Assembly (NCBI RefSeq): GCF_003634965.1
Contig: NZ_RBXP01000011.1
Span: 248,001 to 312,000, forward strand
Reading direction: 5' to 3'
Length of the DNA: 64,000 bases
DNA from: Azonexus fungiphilus
GTDB lineage: Bacteria; Pseudomonadota; Gammaproteobacteria; Burkholderiales; Rhodocyclaceae
Shown piece by piece: positions 49,078 to 60,289 of the stretch. Each line of letters starts with the position of its first letter. The stretch's first letter is position 1. The notes beneath the pieces were generated by a model that ran no database searches, was not told the origin of the DNA, and was given only the letters and a program-made list of their open reading frames with translations. The position numbers and the translations under genes were made by a program.

Positions 49078-50706
49078 ATGTCCGGATCGACCATGACCCT
49101 GCGCGGAAAACTGACCGCCATGACGCTCGCCACCATCGGTGCGCTGATCATCCTGTTTGCCGTACTGCTCGTCGACGGCAAGCAACGGATGATGGAAGAC
49201 CGCCAGAACAAGGTCCGCAACCTGGTCGAAGTCGCGCAGCTGACGGTGGCGCACTTCGAAGCCCAGGCCAAGGCCGGCAAGATCAGCGAGGACCAGGCCA
49301 AGCAGCTCGCCGCCGACGCGATCCGCGACATGCGTTACGACAACGTCGAGTATTTCTGGATCAACGATCTCAACGACCTGATGGTCATGCACCCGATCCG
49401 CAAGGATCTCGAAGGCAAGAAGCTCGACCAGCTCAAGGACAAGAACGGCAAGCTGCTGTTCCTCGAGTTCAACAGCGTGGTCAAGAACAAGGGCGCCGGT
49501 TTCGTCGATTACCTGTGGCCGAAGCCGGGTGCCGACGAAGGCGTGCCGAAGATTTCCTACGTCATGGGTTTCAAGCCCTGGGGCTGGGTGATCGGTACCG
49601 GCATCTACATCGACGACGTCGACGCCCAGTTCCGCCGCGACGCGATCAAGCTGCTGCTGTGGGGCCTGGGTATCGGCGGCTTCATCGCCGTCTCCCTGCT
49701 GCTCGTCTCGCGCAGCATCATCCGCACGCTCGGCGGCGATCCCGCGGCTGCCTCTGCGATCACCCGCCGCATCGCCGCCGGCGACCTGTCCTCGCCGGTC
49801 GACTGCCCGCCGGGCGAGAACCTGCTGGCCGATATCCGGGCGATGCAGGACACGCTGCGGACGATGATCTCGACCATCGTCAGCAACGCCGAACACGTCG
49901 CCAGCGCCGCCGACCAGTTGCTCAACGCTTCCGAGGAAGTCGCCGACCGTGCCCGCCAGCAGAGCGACGCTGCCTCGTCGATGGCCGCCTCGGTCGAGGA
50001 AATGGCGGTCAGCATCGACCAGGTCAAGGAAAACGCCGGTGAGGCGCATGGTATTTCGCAGCAGTCGGCGGTCATCTCCGAAGAAGGCGCCGGCGTCATC
50101 CACACTGCCGCCAGCGAGATGCGCAAGATTTCGGAAGCCGTCCAGGCCTCGTCGGAAATCGTCGAGGATCTCGGCCGCCAGTCCGACCAGATCACCTCGA
50201 TCGTCAATACCATCCGCGAGATCGCCGACCAGACCAACCTGCTCGCCCTCAACGCCGCCATCGAGGCCGCCCGTGCCGGCGAACAGGGGCGTGGCTTCGC
50301 CGTCGTCGCCGACGAGGTGCGCAAGCTGGCCGAACGCACCAGCCTGTCGACCACCGAGATTGCCGAAATGGTCACCAAGATCCAGAACGGCACCAGGAGC
50401 GCCGTCGGCAGCATGCAGTCGGGCGTCGCCAAGGTCAGCAAGGGGGTCGAACTGGCCAATCAGGCCGGCGACTCGATCGAACGCATCCGCGACGGGGCAC
50501 AGCGCGTCACCTTCGTCGTCAACGGCATCTCCGACTCGATCAGCGAACAGAGCCAGGCCAGCAACGACATCGCGCAGAAACTGGAAACGATCGCCCAGAT
50601 GTCCGAGGAAAGCGCCATTGCCGTGCGCCATACGGCCGACGCCGCACGCCGCCTGCACACGCTGTCGGGCGAACTGCACGAGGCCGTCGCCCGCTTCCGC
50701 ACCTGA
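49078..50706 (+). CDS. Methyl-accepting chemotaxis protein with single Cache domain
   Basis: A 542-residue membrane chemoreceptor. The first helix (about 12-33) and second (about 191-211) bracket a periplasmic sCache_2-type sensor with [23 protein letters not shown] and [23 protein letters not shown] segment and the signalling domain with [20 protein letters not shown] follow. A GAGGAG site precedes the ATG. Such sensors often bind small carboxylates; the ligand here is unknown. Confidence 0.92.
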   Translation: MSGSTMTLRGKLTAMTLATIGALIILFAVLLVDGKQRMMEDRQNKVRNLVEVAQLTVAHFEAQAKAGKISEDQAKQLAADAIRDMRYDNVEYFWINDLNDLMVMHPIRKDLEGKKLDQLKDKNGKLLFLEFNSVVKNKGAGFVDYLWPKPGADEGVPKISYVMGFKPWGWVIGTGIYIDDVDAQFRRDAIKLLLWGLGIGGFIAVSLLLVSRSIIRTLGGDPAAASAITRRIAAGDLSSPVDCPPGENLLADIRAMQDTLRTMISTIVSNAEHVASAADQLLNASEEVADRARQQSDAASSMAASVEEMAVSIDQVKENAGEAHGISQQSAVISEEGAGVIHTAASEMRKISEAVQASSEIVEDLGRQSDQITSIVNTIREIADQTNLLALNAAIEAARAGEQGRGFAVVADEVRKLAERTSLSTTEIAEMVTKIQNGTRSAVGSMQSGVAKVSKGVELANQAGDSIERIRDGAQRVTFVVNGISDSISEQSQASNDIAQKLETIAQMSEESAIAVRHTADAARRLHTLSGELHEAVARFRT

Positions 50707-50725
50707 ACTCGATCCTTACTGGAAA

Positions 50726-50755
50726 CAGACAGGGGCGCCGCGGCGCCCCTGTTTC
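50726..50755. terminator. Bidirectional hairpin between the Cache receptor and moaE
   Basis: ACAGGGGCGC and GCGCCCCTGT form a 10-bp stem around CGCG, followed by TTTC on the plus strand. It reaches the stop codon of moaE. Confidence 0.7.
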
Positions 50756-51206
50756 ATTTCTGCCAGCGCGCCGCGGCGCTGTCGTCAGTGTCGCGGGCAT
50801 CGACCCAGCGCCCGCCGTCGGCTGTCGCTTCCTTCTTCCAGAACGGCGCCCGCGTCTTCAGGTAGTCCATGATGAACTCGCAGGCGGCAAACGCCTCGCC
50901 GCGATGGGCACTGGTCACCGCGACCAGGACGATCTGGTCGCAGGGCCTGAGCGGCCCGACACGGTGGATCACCAGCGCGTCGTAGATGTCCCAGCGCCCC
51001 CGGGCTTCCGCGACGATTTCCTCGAGCGCCTTCTCGGTCATGCCCGGATAGTGCTCCAGCGTCATCTCCGAGACGCTGGCGCCATCGTTGAGATCGCGGA
51101 CCAGGCCGAGGAAGCTGGCCAGGGCGCCGACCCGGGCGTCGCCGGCGCGCAGCGCGGCCAACTCGGCGCCGACGTCGAAATCCTCCTGCTGGACACGTAC
51201 CGTCAT
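50754..51206 (-). CDS. moaE: Molybdopterin synthase catalytic subunit MoaE
   Basis: A 150-residue subunit converting precursor Z to molybdopterin with sulfur from MoaD. Family motifs are visible in LEHYPGMTEKALEEIV, IHRVGPLRPCDQIVLVAV and SAHRGEAFAACEFIMDYLK, with the active-site Lys in APFWKKE. It is 2 bp downstream of prfC rather than beside moaD. The product is needed for the NapA cofactor. Confidence 0.95.
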   Translation of the reverse strand: MTVRVQQEDFDVGAELAALRAGDARVGALASFLGLVRDLNDGASVSEMTLEHYPGMTEKALEEIVAEARGRWDIYDALVIHRVGPLRPCDQIVLVAVTSAHRGEAFAACEFIMDYLKTRAPFWKKEATADGGRWVDARDTDDSAAARWQK

Positions 51207-51208
51207 CG

Positions 51209-52783
<1,575 letters not shown>

Positions 52784-52849
52784 GGTTGGGCAGGAAAATT
52801 GGGAAAGGCGGCGATTATACCCGCAGCCCCCGGCCTTCCCCAGATTGCC

Positions 52850-53314
52850 CTAGCGATAGCTGGCGAACACCGCCGCCGTCGCGTCGCGCTGGACCAGCAG
52901 GACGTCGTAAGGGTCGCGGCGACCGTTGTAGGCCGGTCCGTCCATGCCCGGCGAGCCGACCGGCATGCCGGGCACGGCGAGGCCGATGGCGCTCGGCCTG
53001 GTAGCCAGCAGGCGGCGGATGTCGTTGGCTGGGACATGGCCTTCGAGCAGGTAGGCACCGACCTTGGCGGTATGGCAGGAGGCGTAGCGCTCGGGCATGC
53101 CCAGCTTGCGCCGGGCGCCGTCGAGGTCGCCGACCTCGTAGGCGCGGACGGCAAAGCCGGCGCCTTCGAGATGGGCGATCCAGTCCTTGCAGCAACCGCA
53201 GTACGGACTCTTCCAGACCTCGACCAGGACCTTGGCCGGCGCCGCCAGCGCCAGCCCGGGCAGGCCGAGCGCGAGCGAAGCCAGCAGCAGCCGGCGGCGT
53301 TCGATGTTGGCCAT
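52850..53314 (-). CDS. DUF411 metal-binding protein
   Basis: A 154-residue exported protein with a signal sequence containing RRRLLLASLALGLPGLALAA. The metal-binding motif PYCGCCKDW is followed by YASCHTAKVGAYLLEGHVPA. DUF411 proteins occur with copper and silver resistance genes. It is the last gene of the efflux operon, 10 bp after the preceding gene, and was started at 53314 where GAGACG precedes the ATG. Confidence 0.88.
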   Translation of the reverse strand: MANIERRRLLLASLALGLPGLALAAPAKVLVEVWKSPYCGCCKDWIAHLEGAGFAVRAYEVGDLDGARRKLGMPERYASCHTAKVGAYLLEGHVPANDIRRLLATRPSAIGLAVPGMPVGSPGMDGPAYNGRRDPYDVLLVQRDATAAVFASYR

Positions 53315-53324
53315 CAGCGTCTCC

Positions 53325-53696
53325 TTACTTGACGACCGCGCGCGCCTGCAGCGGCTTCTGGCCCGGCCAGACGACATTGAGCAGCAGCTTGTCGCCGGCG
53401 GCGAGCGTCCCCTGCCCTTGCAGCAGATCGTTGCCGGCCGGCTTCAGTTCGATCTCGCGCTTGGCGCCGCCGGAAAGCACCGTCAGCTTGCCGCTGGCAC
53501 CGGCGGTGGCGACCGGCGCGCCGTGGTTGCTGACATGGACGGTCAGCCCGCCGTCCTTGCCGACGATCTCGAACTGGGCGTGACCGGCTTCGGCGACGAT
53601 GCCGCCGTGCATCGGCTGGCCGTGGGATTCATGGGCGATGGCGACGTTGACGGTCAACGCGGTGGAAAGGCAAAAAACGGAAATCAGCTTGTTCAT
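53325..53696 (-). CDS. Small periplasmic protein of the metal-efflux operon
   Basis: A 123-residue exported protein; the signal peptide ends near VAIA-HESHG. The N-terminal His-rich segment HESHGQPMHGGIV could bind metal, followed by a beta-rich domain (AQFEIVGKDGGLTVHVSNHG). It resembles the small domain often fused to, or encoded beside, heavy-metal RND adaptors, and partly echoes the 168-residue protein of the same operon. A CusF-like chaperone role is inference. Confidence 0.65.
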   Translation of the reverse strand: MNKLISVFCLSTALTVNVAIAHESHGQPMHGGIVAEAGHAQFEIVGKDGGLTVHVSNHGAPVATAGASGKLTVLSGGAKREIELKPAGNDLLQGQGTLAAGDKLLLNVVWPGQKPLQARAVVK

Positions 53697-53721
53697 GGGT
53701 TTTCTCCTGGCAAATGAAAAA

Positions 53722-56700
53722 TCAGAGGGCTTCGTTGAAATTCTCGCGCTGCAGGCGCTCGGCCGCCTTGCGACCGAACAGCCAGAACAGCGCGGGGGTG
53801 ATGAAGGTGTCGAGCAGCGTCGCGCCGACCAGGCCGGAAAAGATCACCACGGCAACCGGATGCAGGATCTCGGTGCCCGGCTGTTCGGCCTCGAAGAGCA
53901 GCGGCGCCAGCGCGAAGGCGGCAACCAGCGCGGTCATCAGCACCGGCGTCAGGCGTTCGAGCGAACCGCGGACGATCATCGCGGTGTCGAACTGCTCGCC
54001 CTCGAAACGCATCAGGTTCAGCCAGTGGCTGACCTTGAGGATGCCGTTGCGGGTCGAGATGCCGGCCAGCGTGATGAAACCGATCAGCGCCGCGATCGAC
54101 AGCGGCTGCCCGGACAGCCACAGGCCGAAGACGGCGCCGACCAGCGCCAGCGGCACGTTGGCCATGATCAGCGCGGCGAGCAGCGCCGAACGGTAGCGGC
54201 CGTAGAGGACCATGAAGATCAGGATCGCCGAGCCGACGGCGAGCACCGCGATCAGCCGTGCCGCCTCTTCCTGCGCCTGGAACTGGCCGCCGAGGGTGAT
54301 GAAGTAGCCTTCCGGCAGCGGCTGTTCGGCGATCGCCGCGCGGATGTCGGTGACGACGTCGGACAAGGCCCGCCCCTGCGCGTTGAGCGAGATGACGATG
54401 CGCCGCCGGCCGTCGTCGCGGATCACCTGGTTCGGTCCGTCGCCATCCTCGATGCGCGCCAGCTGGGCCAGCGGCACAGGCCCGGCCGGCGTCTCGACGA
54501 GCAGGCCGCGCAGGCCGTCGATGCCGCGCGCGCTTTCCGGCAGGCGGACGAGCAGGTCGAAGCGGCGGTTGCCGTCGACGATCTGGGTGACCTTCTCGCC
54601 ATCGACCAGGATCTGCAGGTTGCGCAGCAGCTGCCCGGACGACAGCCCGTAGCGCGCCGCCGCGTCGAAATCGACATGGACCTTGATCTGCGGCGCCAGC
54701 ACCTGCTTCTCGATTTCCAGGTCGGCAACCCCGTCGATCCGCTGCAGGCGCTGCTGCAGCAGCGCAGCCTGGGCTCGCAGCGTGTCGAGGTCGTCGCCGA
54801 AGACCTTGATCGCCACCTGGGCGCGCACGCCCGACAGCATGTGGTCGATCCGGTGCGAGATCGGCTGGCCGAGGTTGAGGCTGCCCGGCAGGTCCTTCAG
54901 GCGCTGGCGGATGTCGGCGTGCAGTTCGTCCTTGCTGCGCCCGCCCGGCTTCAGCCGCAGTTCGAGCTCCGAGACATGGACGCCCTCGGCGTGCTCGTCG
55001 AGCTCGGCACGGCCGGAACGGCGGCCGATGTGCTCGACCTCGGGTACCGACAGCAGCAGGCGTTCGGCCTGGCTGGCGATGCGCACCGATTCGGCCAGCG
55101 TGACGCCGGGGTTGAGGCGCAGCATCACCGTCATCGAACCCTCGTTGAACGGCGGCAGGAAGGTGGTCGGGAAGAAAGGCACGGCGGCAGCGGCCAGCAC
55201 GACCGCCGCGACGGCCAATGCCACCGGCCGGCGCGGCGCCCGCAGCACCGCTTCCAGCGCCCGCCGGTAATGGCGCTTCAGCCATTCGACCAGGCGCGTG
55301 TCGCCGTGGCGGCCGGCCGCCAGCTTCGGCAGCAGGTACCACGAGAGCACCGGCGTCACCGTCACCGAGACCAGCAAGGAGGCCAGGATGGAGACGATGT
55401 AGGCGATCCCGAGCGGCACGAACAGCCGTCCCTCGATGCCCGGCAGCGCGAACAGCGGGACGAAGACCAGGGCGATGATCAGCGTCGCGTAGACGATCGC
55501 CGAACGCACTTCCAGCGAGGCGGCGACGACCAGTTCGGTCAGGTTGAACGGCGCGCCGCGCGCCGCCGCGTTGCGCAGCCGGCGCAGGATGTTCTCGACG
55601 TCGACGACGGCATCGTCGACCAGCTCGCCGATGGCGATCGCCAGGCCGCCCAGCGTCATCGTGTTGATCGACAGGCCGAGCCACTTGAAGACCAGCACCG
55701 CGATCAGGATCGACAGCGGGATCGCCGTCAGCGAGATCAGCATCGTGCGCAGGTTGCCGAGGAAGAAGAACAGCACCGCGGCGACCAGGCAGGCGGCAAG
55801 CAGCAGCTTGGCCTGCAGGTTGGCGATCGACGACTCGATGAAATCGCCCTGGCGGAAGACGACTTGCGGCGCCAGCACGCCGGCCGGCAGGCTCCGGCTC
55901 ATTTCGGCCAGCGCGCTTTCCAGGCGGCGGGTCAGGTCGACGGTGTCGGCGGTCGGCTGCTTCTGGATGCTCAGGATCACCGCCGGCGCGCCGTTGAAGC
56001 CGGCGTCGCCGCGCTTGGTGGCAGCGGCGAAGGTCACCGCGGCGACCTGACGAAGCAGCACGGCCTGGCCGCTTCTGGCGGTCAACGCCAGGTTTTGCAG
56101 GTTTTCCAGGCTGGCGCTGCGGCCGATGTGGCGGATCAGGTATTCGCGCCCGTTCACCTCGAGGAAACCGCCCGAGGTATTCGCCGAATAGCCGCTCAGC
56201 GCGCCTTCGAGCATCTCCAGCGTGATCCCGAGTTCGGCCATGCGGCGGGTATCGGGCTGCACCTGAAACTGGCGCACCTCGCCGCCGATCGGGATGACCT
56301 GGGCGACGCCGGCGACCGCCATCAGGCGCGGCCGCAGCACCCAGTCGGCGAACTCGCGGGCGGCCATGGCATCGCCGCGGGCAGGATCGAGCGGGATCGC
56401 CAGCATCATCACCTCGCCCATGATCGACGATACCGGCCCCATGCCCGGCACGACGCCGGGCGGCAGCGTGCCCTGCAGCGCGGTCAGGCGCTCGGCGACC
56501 ATCTGCCGGGCACGGTAGAGATCGACGCCCCAGTCGAAGGAGACATAGACGAAGGACAGGCCCGGACTCGACACCGAGCGCACGCCGGCAACGCCGGGCA
56601 GCCCGTTGAGCGCCGTCTCGAGCGGGAAGCTGACCAGTTGCTCGACTTCCTCGGCGGCCATGCCGCCGGATTCGGTCATCAGCGTCACGGTCGGCTTGTT

Positions 56701-56826
56701 CAGGTCGGGAAAGACGTCGACCGGCAGCCGCTGCGCCTCGAAGGCGCCGTAGGCCATCAGCAGCACGGCCGCGACCAGGACCGGCAGGCGGCTGGCCAGG
56801 CTGTTGTTCAATAACCACTGGAACAT
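53722..56826 (-). CDS. Heavy-metal RND efflux pump (CusA/CzcA family)
   Basis: A 1034-residue inner-membrane proton antiporter with 12 predicted membrane helices and two large periplasmic loops. The fourth helix carries AIGELVDDAVVDVEN. The AIG-x3-D-x6-EN pattern resembles monovalent-cation (Cu/Ag) pumps. The periplasmic SGVRAQVAIKVFGDD is closer to CzcA-type divalent pumps. The extra Asp residues after the conserved D are unusual. With the upstream adaptor and TolC-like gene it completes a tripartite pump; substrate is undecided. Confidence 0.92.
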   Translation of the reverse strand: MFQWLLNNSLASRLPVLVAAVLLMAYGAFEAQRLPVDVFPDLNKPTVTLMTESGGMAAEEVEQLVSFPLETALNGLPGVAGVRSVSSPGLSFVYVSFDWGVDLYRARQMVAERLTALQGTLPPGVVPGMGPVSSIMGEVMMLAIPLDPARGDAMAAREFADWVLRPRLMAVAGVAQVIPIGGEVRQFQVQPDTRRMAELGITLEMLEGALSGYSANTSGGFLEVNGREYLIRHIGRSASLENLQNLALTARSGQAVLLRQVAAVTFAAATKRGDAGFNGAPAVILSIQKQPTADTVDLTRRLESALAEMSRSLPAGVLAPQVVFRQGDFIESSIANLQAKLLLAACLVAAVLFFFLGNLRTMLISLTAIPLSILIAVLVFKWLGLSINTMTLGGLAIAIGELVDDAVVDVENILRRLRNAAARGAPFNLTELVVAASLEVRSAIVYATLIIALVFVPLFALPGIEGRLFVPLGIAYIVSILASLLVSVTVTPVLSWYLLPKLAAGRHGDTRLVEWLKRHYRRALEAVLRAPRRPVALAVAAVVLAAAAVPFFPTTFLPPFNEGSMTVMLRLNPGVTLAESVRIASQAERLLLSVPEVEHIGRRSGRAELDEHAEGVHVSELELRLKPGGRSKDELHADIRQRLKDLPGSLNLGQPISHRIDHMLSGVRAQVAIKVFGDDLDTLRAQAALLQQRLQRIDGVADLEIEKQVLAPQIKVHVDFDAAARYGLSSGQLLRNLQILVDGEKVTQIVDGNRRFDLLVRLPESARGIDGLRGLLVETPAGPVPLAQLARIEDGDGPNQVIRDDGRRRIVISLNAQGRALSDVVTDIRAAIAEQPLPEGYFITLGGQFQAQEEAARLIAVLAVGSAILIFMVLYGRYRSALLAALIMANVPLALVGAVFGLWLSGQPLSIAALIGFITLAGISTRNGILKVSHWLNLMRFEGEQFDTAMIVRGSLERLTPVLMTALVAAFALAPLLFEAEQPGTEILHPVAVVIFSGLVGATLLDTFITPALFWLFGRKAAERLQRENFNEAL

Positions 56827-56839
56827 GATGCGGCCTCGC

Positions 56840-57949
56840 TCAACGGATCTGGTTGATCAGCGTCGCGCCGTCGACGACGACGCGGTCGCCGTCGGCCAGG
56901 CCGTCGGTGACGAGCACGCGACCGCCATCGAGCGGCTGGCTGCGCACCGGTTTCGGCGTGAACCGTTCGGGCGCGGTCTTGACCCAGACCATGGCGACAT
57001 TGGCGGCGCTGCGTACCAGCGCGCGTTGCGGCACCGGCCAGCCGTTGACGGTCGACTTCAGTTTGACCTGGATTTTCACCGGCTGGCCGAGCGGCAGCAG
57101 CAGGCCGAGGCCGTCACCGCGCTGGCCGAACTGCAGCGGCAGCGCCTGCTCGCGCAGGCGGCGGGCGGCGCCGAGGAAAGCGAGCTCGACGCTGCGCTCG
57201 CCGACGCCAACCGTCGCCGCCAGCACCTCGCCGGGCGCCAGCGCCTCGTAGGCCAGCGCCTCGATCTGCAGGCCGTCGGGATCGACGATCTCGAACACCA
57301 CCTCGCGCGCATCGACCACCTGCCCGACCACCGCGTTGGCCGCGGCGACGACACCGGCGACCGGAGCGACCAGCGCATCGCGGCCGCTGACCCCGTGGCC
57401 GAGCGCGGCGACCCGCCCCTTGAGGCTGGCCAGTTCGCTCTCGGCGGCCTCGATGTCCTTGCCCGGCACGGTGTCGGCGAGTTCGCGCAGGCGGGCCAGG
57501 CGTTTTTCCGCCAGTTGCCGCGCCGCCTGCGTCTCGGCCAGCTGCGCGGCGAGATCGGCGCGCTCGAGCTGGCCGGCGGCGGGCACCACCCAGGCCAGCA
57601 CCTCGCCCTTGCGCACCCGGCTGCCGACCGCCGGCAAGCCCTTCGGTCCGGCCTCGATGCGCCCGGCGAGCATCGCCTGGACGCGGCCGCCGCGCTGCGG
57701 ATCGACCACCACCTGGCCGGGCAGTTCGATCGCCCGCGCCTCGGCGGCAGCGGCGACCGGCACCGTCAGCACGCCGAGCTGGCGCTGCGCCGCCTTGGGC
57801 AGGAAGACGACGCCGTCGGCCAGGCGCTGCGGCGTGTTGCCGAGATTGGGCAGGGCCGCCTTTTCGTCGCCATGGTCGTGGCCTTCGTGCGCCGCCAGCG
57901 GCAGCGCGCAGGTGGCGGCCAGACAAGCGATCAGAAGTTCGCGCTTCAT
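56840..57949 (-). CDS. Efflux RND periplasmic adaptor (CusB/CzcB type)
   Basis: A 369-residue membrane-fusion protein with a signal peptide (ending LAAHEG). A His-rich N-terminus HEGHDHGDE may capture metal. A lipoyl/barrel-sandwich domain is split around the helical hairpin (AQLAETQAARQLAEKRLARL), with a beta-barrel after VVFEIVDPDGLQIEA. It bridges the RND pump encoded downstream and the TolC-like protein upstream, and overlaps the preceding gene by 4 bp. Confidence 0.92.
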   Translation of the reverse strand: MKRELLIACLAATCALPLAAHEGHDHGDEKAALPNLGNTPQRLADGVVFLPKAAQRQLGVLTVPVAAAAEARAIELPGQVVVDPQRGGRVQAMLAGRIEAGPKGLPAVGSRVRKGEVLAWVVPAAGQLERADLAAQLAETQAARQLAEKRLARLRELADTVPGKDIEAAESELASLKGRVAALGHGVSGRDALVAPVAGVVAAANAVVGQVVDAREVVFEIVDPDGLQIEALAYEALAPGEVLAATVGVGERSVELAFLGAARRLREQALPLQFGQRGDGLGLLLPLGQPVKIQVKLKSTVNGWPVPQRALVRSAANVAMVWVKTAPERFTPKPVRSQPLDGGRVLVTDGLADGDRVVVDGATLINQIR

Positions 57950-58452
57950 GCCGCACCTCCCCGGCGCTGCGCCAGCCGGCGCCAGCCGAAGCCGGCCGCC
58001 AGCAGGCCGAGGCCGCCGAGCAAGGCGCCGCCGGCCAGCGGCGACAGTCGCCAGGGTGCCGGCTCGGCGCCGTGATCGTGGTTTTCGACGACCAGATCGC
58101 CGGCCAGCAAGTCGGCTTCGTCGCCGACCAGCAGCGTGAACGCCAGGCCGTGCTCGCCGTCGGCGCGCAGCGGCTGCAGCCAGGCGGGGTCGGCGATGCG
58201 GTAGGCACCGGCGGCGGCATCGAAGACGGCAGCGACTTCCTTGCCGCCGGCCTCGACCGCCAGCGTCGCGTTGAGCACCGGTGCGTTGGTCGGTGCACGG
58301 TCGACGTGCAAAAGCAGTGAATTTTCGTCGAGCCGGCCGACGATCTCGAAAGCCTCGCTTTCGGCGACGACGACCGGCAACGGGCCGGCGGCCTGGGCTG
58401 GGAGCAGGACGCTGACGGTCAACCCGGCAAAAAGGTGTTTTTTCAGATTCAT
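57946..58452 (-). CDS. Accessory membrane protein of the metal-efflux operon
   Basis: A 168-residue exported protein with an N-terminal signal (MNLKKHLFAGLTVSVLLPAQ). A beta-rich periplasmic domain (SEAFEIVGRLDENSLLLHVD) follows. One C-terminal membrane helix (LAGGALLGGLGLLAAGFGW) is followed by an Arg-rich cytoplasmic end. A VVENHDHGAEP segment before the helix may bind metal. It is not a recognised family; its position between the outer-membrane and adaptor genes suggests a role in the pump. Confidence 0.65.
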   Translation of the reverse strand: MNLKKHLFAGLTVSVLLPAQAAGPLPVVVAESEAFEIVGRLDENSLLLHVDRAPTNAPVLNATLAVEAGGKEVAAVFDAAAGAYRIADPAWLQPLRADGEHGLAFTLLVGDEADLLAGDLVVENHDHGAEPAPWRLSPLAGGALLGGLGLLAAGFGWRRLAQRRGGAA

Positions 58453-58456
58453 GATT

Positions 58457-59674
58457 TCATTCCGGTAGCAGGCCGAGGGCCTGGCGATAGGCCGACAGCG
58501 CGGCGGCCTGCTGGATGCGCGCGCGGCTGGCGGCGCGTTCGGCGGCTAGGGTTTCCTGGGCGATGCGCAGGCGCGTCGGCAGGTCGCTCTCGCCGAGGCG
58601 GAAGGCCTTGTCGAAAAATGCCTGCGTCTCGCGCGCCAGGCGGGCCCGCTCGTCGCTCGCCTGGCGCCGGCGTTCGGCCGCCTGCCACTGGCTGCGCGCC
58701 AGTTGCGCGGCCTGCTGCAGGCGCTCGCCTTCGCGCCCGGCGGCGAGCTCGGCCTCGACCCGGTCGGCGCCGGCTTCGGCGATCGCTGCCGTGTGCCGCG
58801 GCCCTGATGCGAGCGGGATGCGCAGGCCGAGCGACCAGCTGCGCTCGGCGGCTTCGCCGCTGGCGCCACGTTCGCGGCGGGTGGCCACGGTCAGCTCCGG
58901 ATTGGCCCGGCTGCGCGTGCGCGCCAGTTCCTGGGTCTGCCGCGCCTGCTCGGCGCGGGCGTTAAGCTCGGCCAGCGCCGGATGAGCGGCCAGCCAGTCG
59001 GCAGCCTCCGCCGGCGGCATTTCCGGACGCAGCTCGACGACGCCGGGCGCGCTGCCGGTCAGCCACTGCAGGCGGGCGGCGGCGGCTTCGACCCGGACCG
59101 CCGCCTCGGCCTGATCGGCCTCGGCCGCGGCCAAGGCGCCGGCCGCCTGGTGCAGGTCGGCACGGGCCAGGTCGCCGGCGGCAACGCGGCGGGCGACGTC
59201 GTCGCGCAGGCGGGCGGCGCTGGCCGCCGTGGCCTCGGCGAGCGCCGCCTCGTCGCGGGCCAGCTGCCAGTCCCACCAGGCAGCACGCAGCTCGCCGGCC
59301 AGTTGCAGGCGCAGGCTGCCTGCTCGGCCTTCGAGCAGGCCGCTGTCGGCCGCCGCCAGCGCCCGGCTGGCACTGCGCTCGCCGGGCAGCCACAGCGGTA
59401 CGGCGAGACCGAGCTCGACTTCCTCGGCACCGCGGTCACGGTTGAAACGGTCGCTGCGGCCGCCGATTTCAAGCGCCGTCGGTTCCGGCGTCCACGCCGC
59501 GGCGGCATCGAGACGGGCAGCCGCGGCGCTGCGCTGGAGCGGCAGCGATTGCGACAGGGGATGCCTGGCCCAGGCCGCGGCAAAAGCCTGCGGCAGGGTG
59601 GCCAGGGGTTCGGCGCGGACCGGTTCGACCAGGACCAGCGCCAGCAAGACAAGGATTCGCGCATTGCAGCGCAT
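58457..59674 (-). CDS. TolC-family outer-membrane efflux protein (CusC/CzcC type)
   Basis: A 405-residue outer-membrane factor with a signal peptide (LVLVEPVRAEP). Two OEP repeats rich in coiled-coil helices follow (about 30-210 and 215-400). It provides the exit duct for the RND pump. Ala/Arg content is very high, as in neighbouring genes. It is followed 4 bp later by the accessory protein gene. Confidence 0.9.
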   Translation of the reverse strand: MRCNARILVLLALVLVEPVRAEPLATLPQAFAAAWARHPLSQSLPLQRSAAAARLDAAAAWTPEPTALEIGGRSDRFNRDRGAEEVELGLAVPLWLPGERSASRALAAADSGLLEGRAGSLRLQLAGELRAAWWDWQLARDEAALAEATAASAARLRDDVARRVAAGDLARADLHQAAGALAAAEADQAEAAVRVEAAAARLQWLTGSAPGVVELRPEMPPAEAADWLAAHPALAELNARAEQARQTQELARTRSRANPELTVATRRERGASGEAAERSWSLGLRIPLASGPRHTAAIAEAGADRVEAELAAGREGERLQQAAQLARSQWQAAERRRQASDERARLARETQAFFDKAFRLGESDLPTRLRIAQETLAAERAASRARIQQAAALSAYRQALGLLPE

Positions 59675-59771
59675 GGGAAATCTCCGGCTGGATGGAACAC
59701 AGCCGGCGCTTTGCCGTTGCCGGCTCGAACGAGCCGGACTACAGGAAATTCAACGGATCAGCCGCCGGCGC

Positions 59772-60173
59772 TCAGGCGCCGGCAACTCTGGGCGGTCGTT
59801 CGAGACCGTCGGGAACGCGCGAGGAAAAACGCCGGTTGTTGCGATCAACCGCAAGATCGTCGCGTACCGGCAGCGGCAACATCAGGTTGCCCGCCACCTG
59901 CCCCGGCAGATGCCCGAGGATGTGCCCGGGACAGCAGTGGTGATGGCGTTCGCCGCAATCGTCGCCGGCATGCGCGGCATGCTCGGCGCAATCGGCACAG
60001 TCGGCTTCGCCGCCGTGCAGCATGGCATGGGCGTTTTCCGCACTCGCCGCCTGCGCCTCACCGACCAGGCCGCCGGCCGACTGCCAGCCGAAACCGGGCG
60101 CGAGCACGGTCAGCGCCAGGACGATGGCGAGCAATCGGGAAAAGGAAGCGAACAGGTGGCGCATGGGCGGCAA
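59772..60173 (-). CDS. Small exported His/Cys-rich protein (CopL/CzcI-like)
   Basis: A 133-residue protein with a hydrophobic N-terminus (LLAIVLALTVLAPGFG) and a metal-ligand-rich centre: HGGEADCADCAEHAAH followed by DDCGERHHHCCPGH. The clustered His and Cys and its place as first gene of a metal-efflux operon suggest metal binding or sensing, as for CopL or CzcI. An ATG at 60164 is an alternative start. Identity is inferred from composition and context only. Confidence 0.65.
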   Translation of the reverse strand: MPPMRHLFASFSRLLAIVLALTVLAPGFGWQSAGGLVGEAQAASAENAHAMLHGGEADCADCAEHAAHAGDDCGERHHHCCPGHILGHLPGQVAGNLMLPLPVRDDLAVDRNNRRFSSRVPDGLERPPRVAGA

Positions 60174-60289
60174 CTATAGACCAAGTCGCCGCCCCGGAAA
60201 ACCGGCGCAGATCAAAAAATCCGGCGGCGCAACCGCCGATCGTCTTGTGCTATCGTTTCCGAAACGTCCCGGATGCCGCCACCGATGCC

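Noticed and set aside
53599-56814. Plus-strand open frame of 1071 codons opposite the RND pump gene
   Set aside because: It is a high-GC antisense shadow. The minus-strand frame has full RND family motifs, while the plus frame is low-complexity Arg/Gln/Asp-rich with no domain.
53693-56818. Second minus-strand frame of 1041 codons overlapping the RND gene
   Set aside because: It is an out-of-frame reading of the same gene, very rich in Arg and Gly, without any family motif.
58982-60289. N-terminal extension of the GGDEF-EAL protein (to 1430 residues)
   Set aside because: The added 436 residues are antisense to the TolC-like and CopL-like genes and are low complexity; the membrane helix and Cache domain start at MNPLVDNAV.
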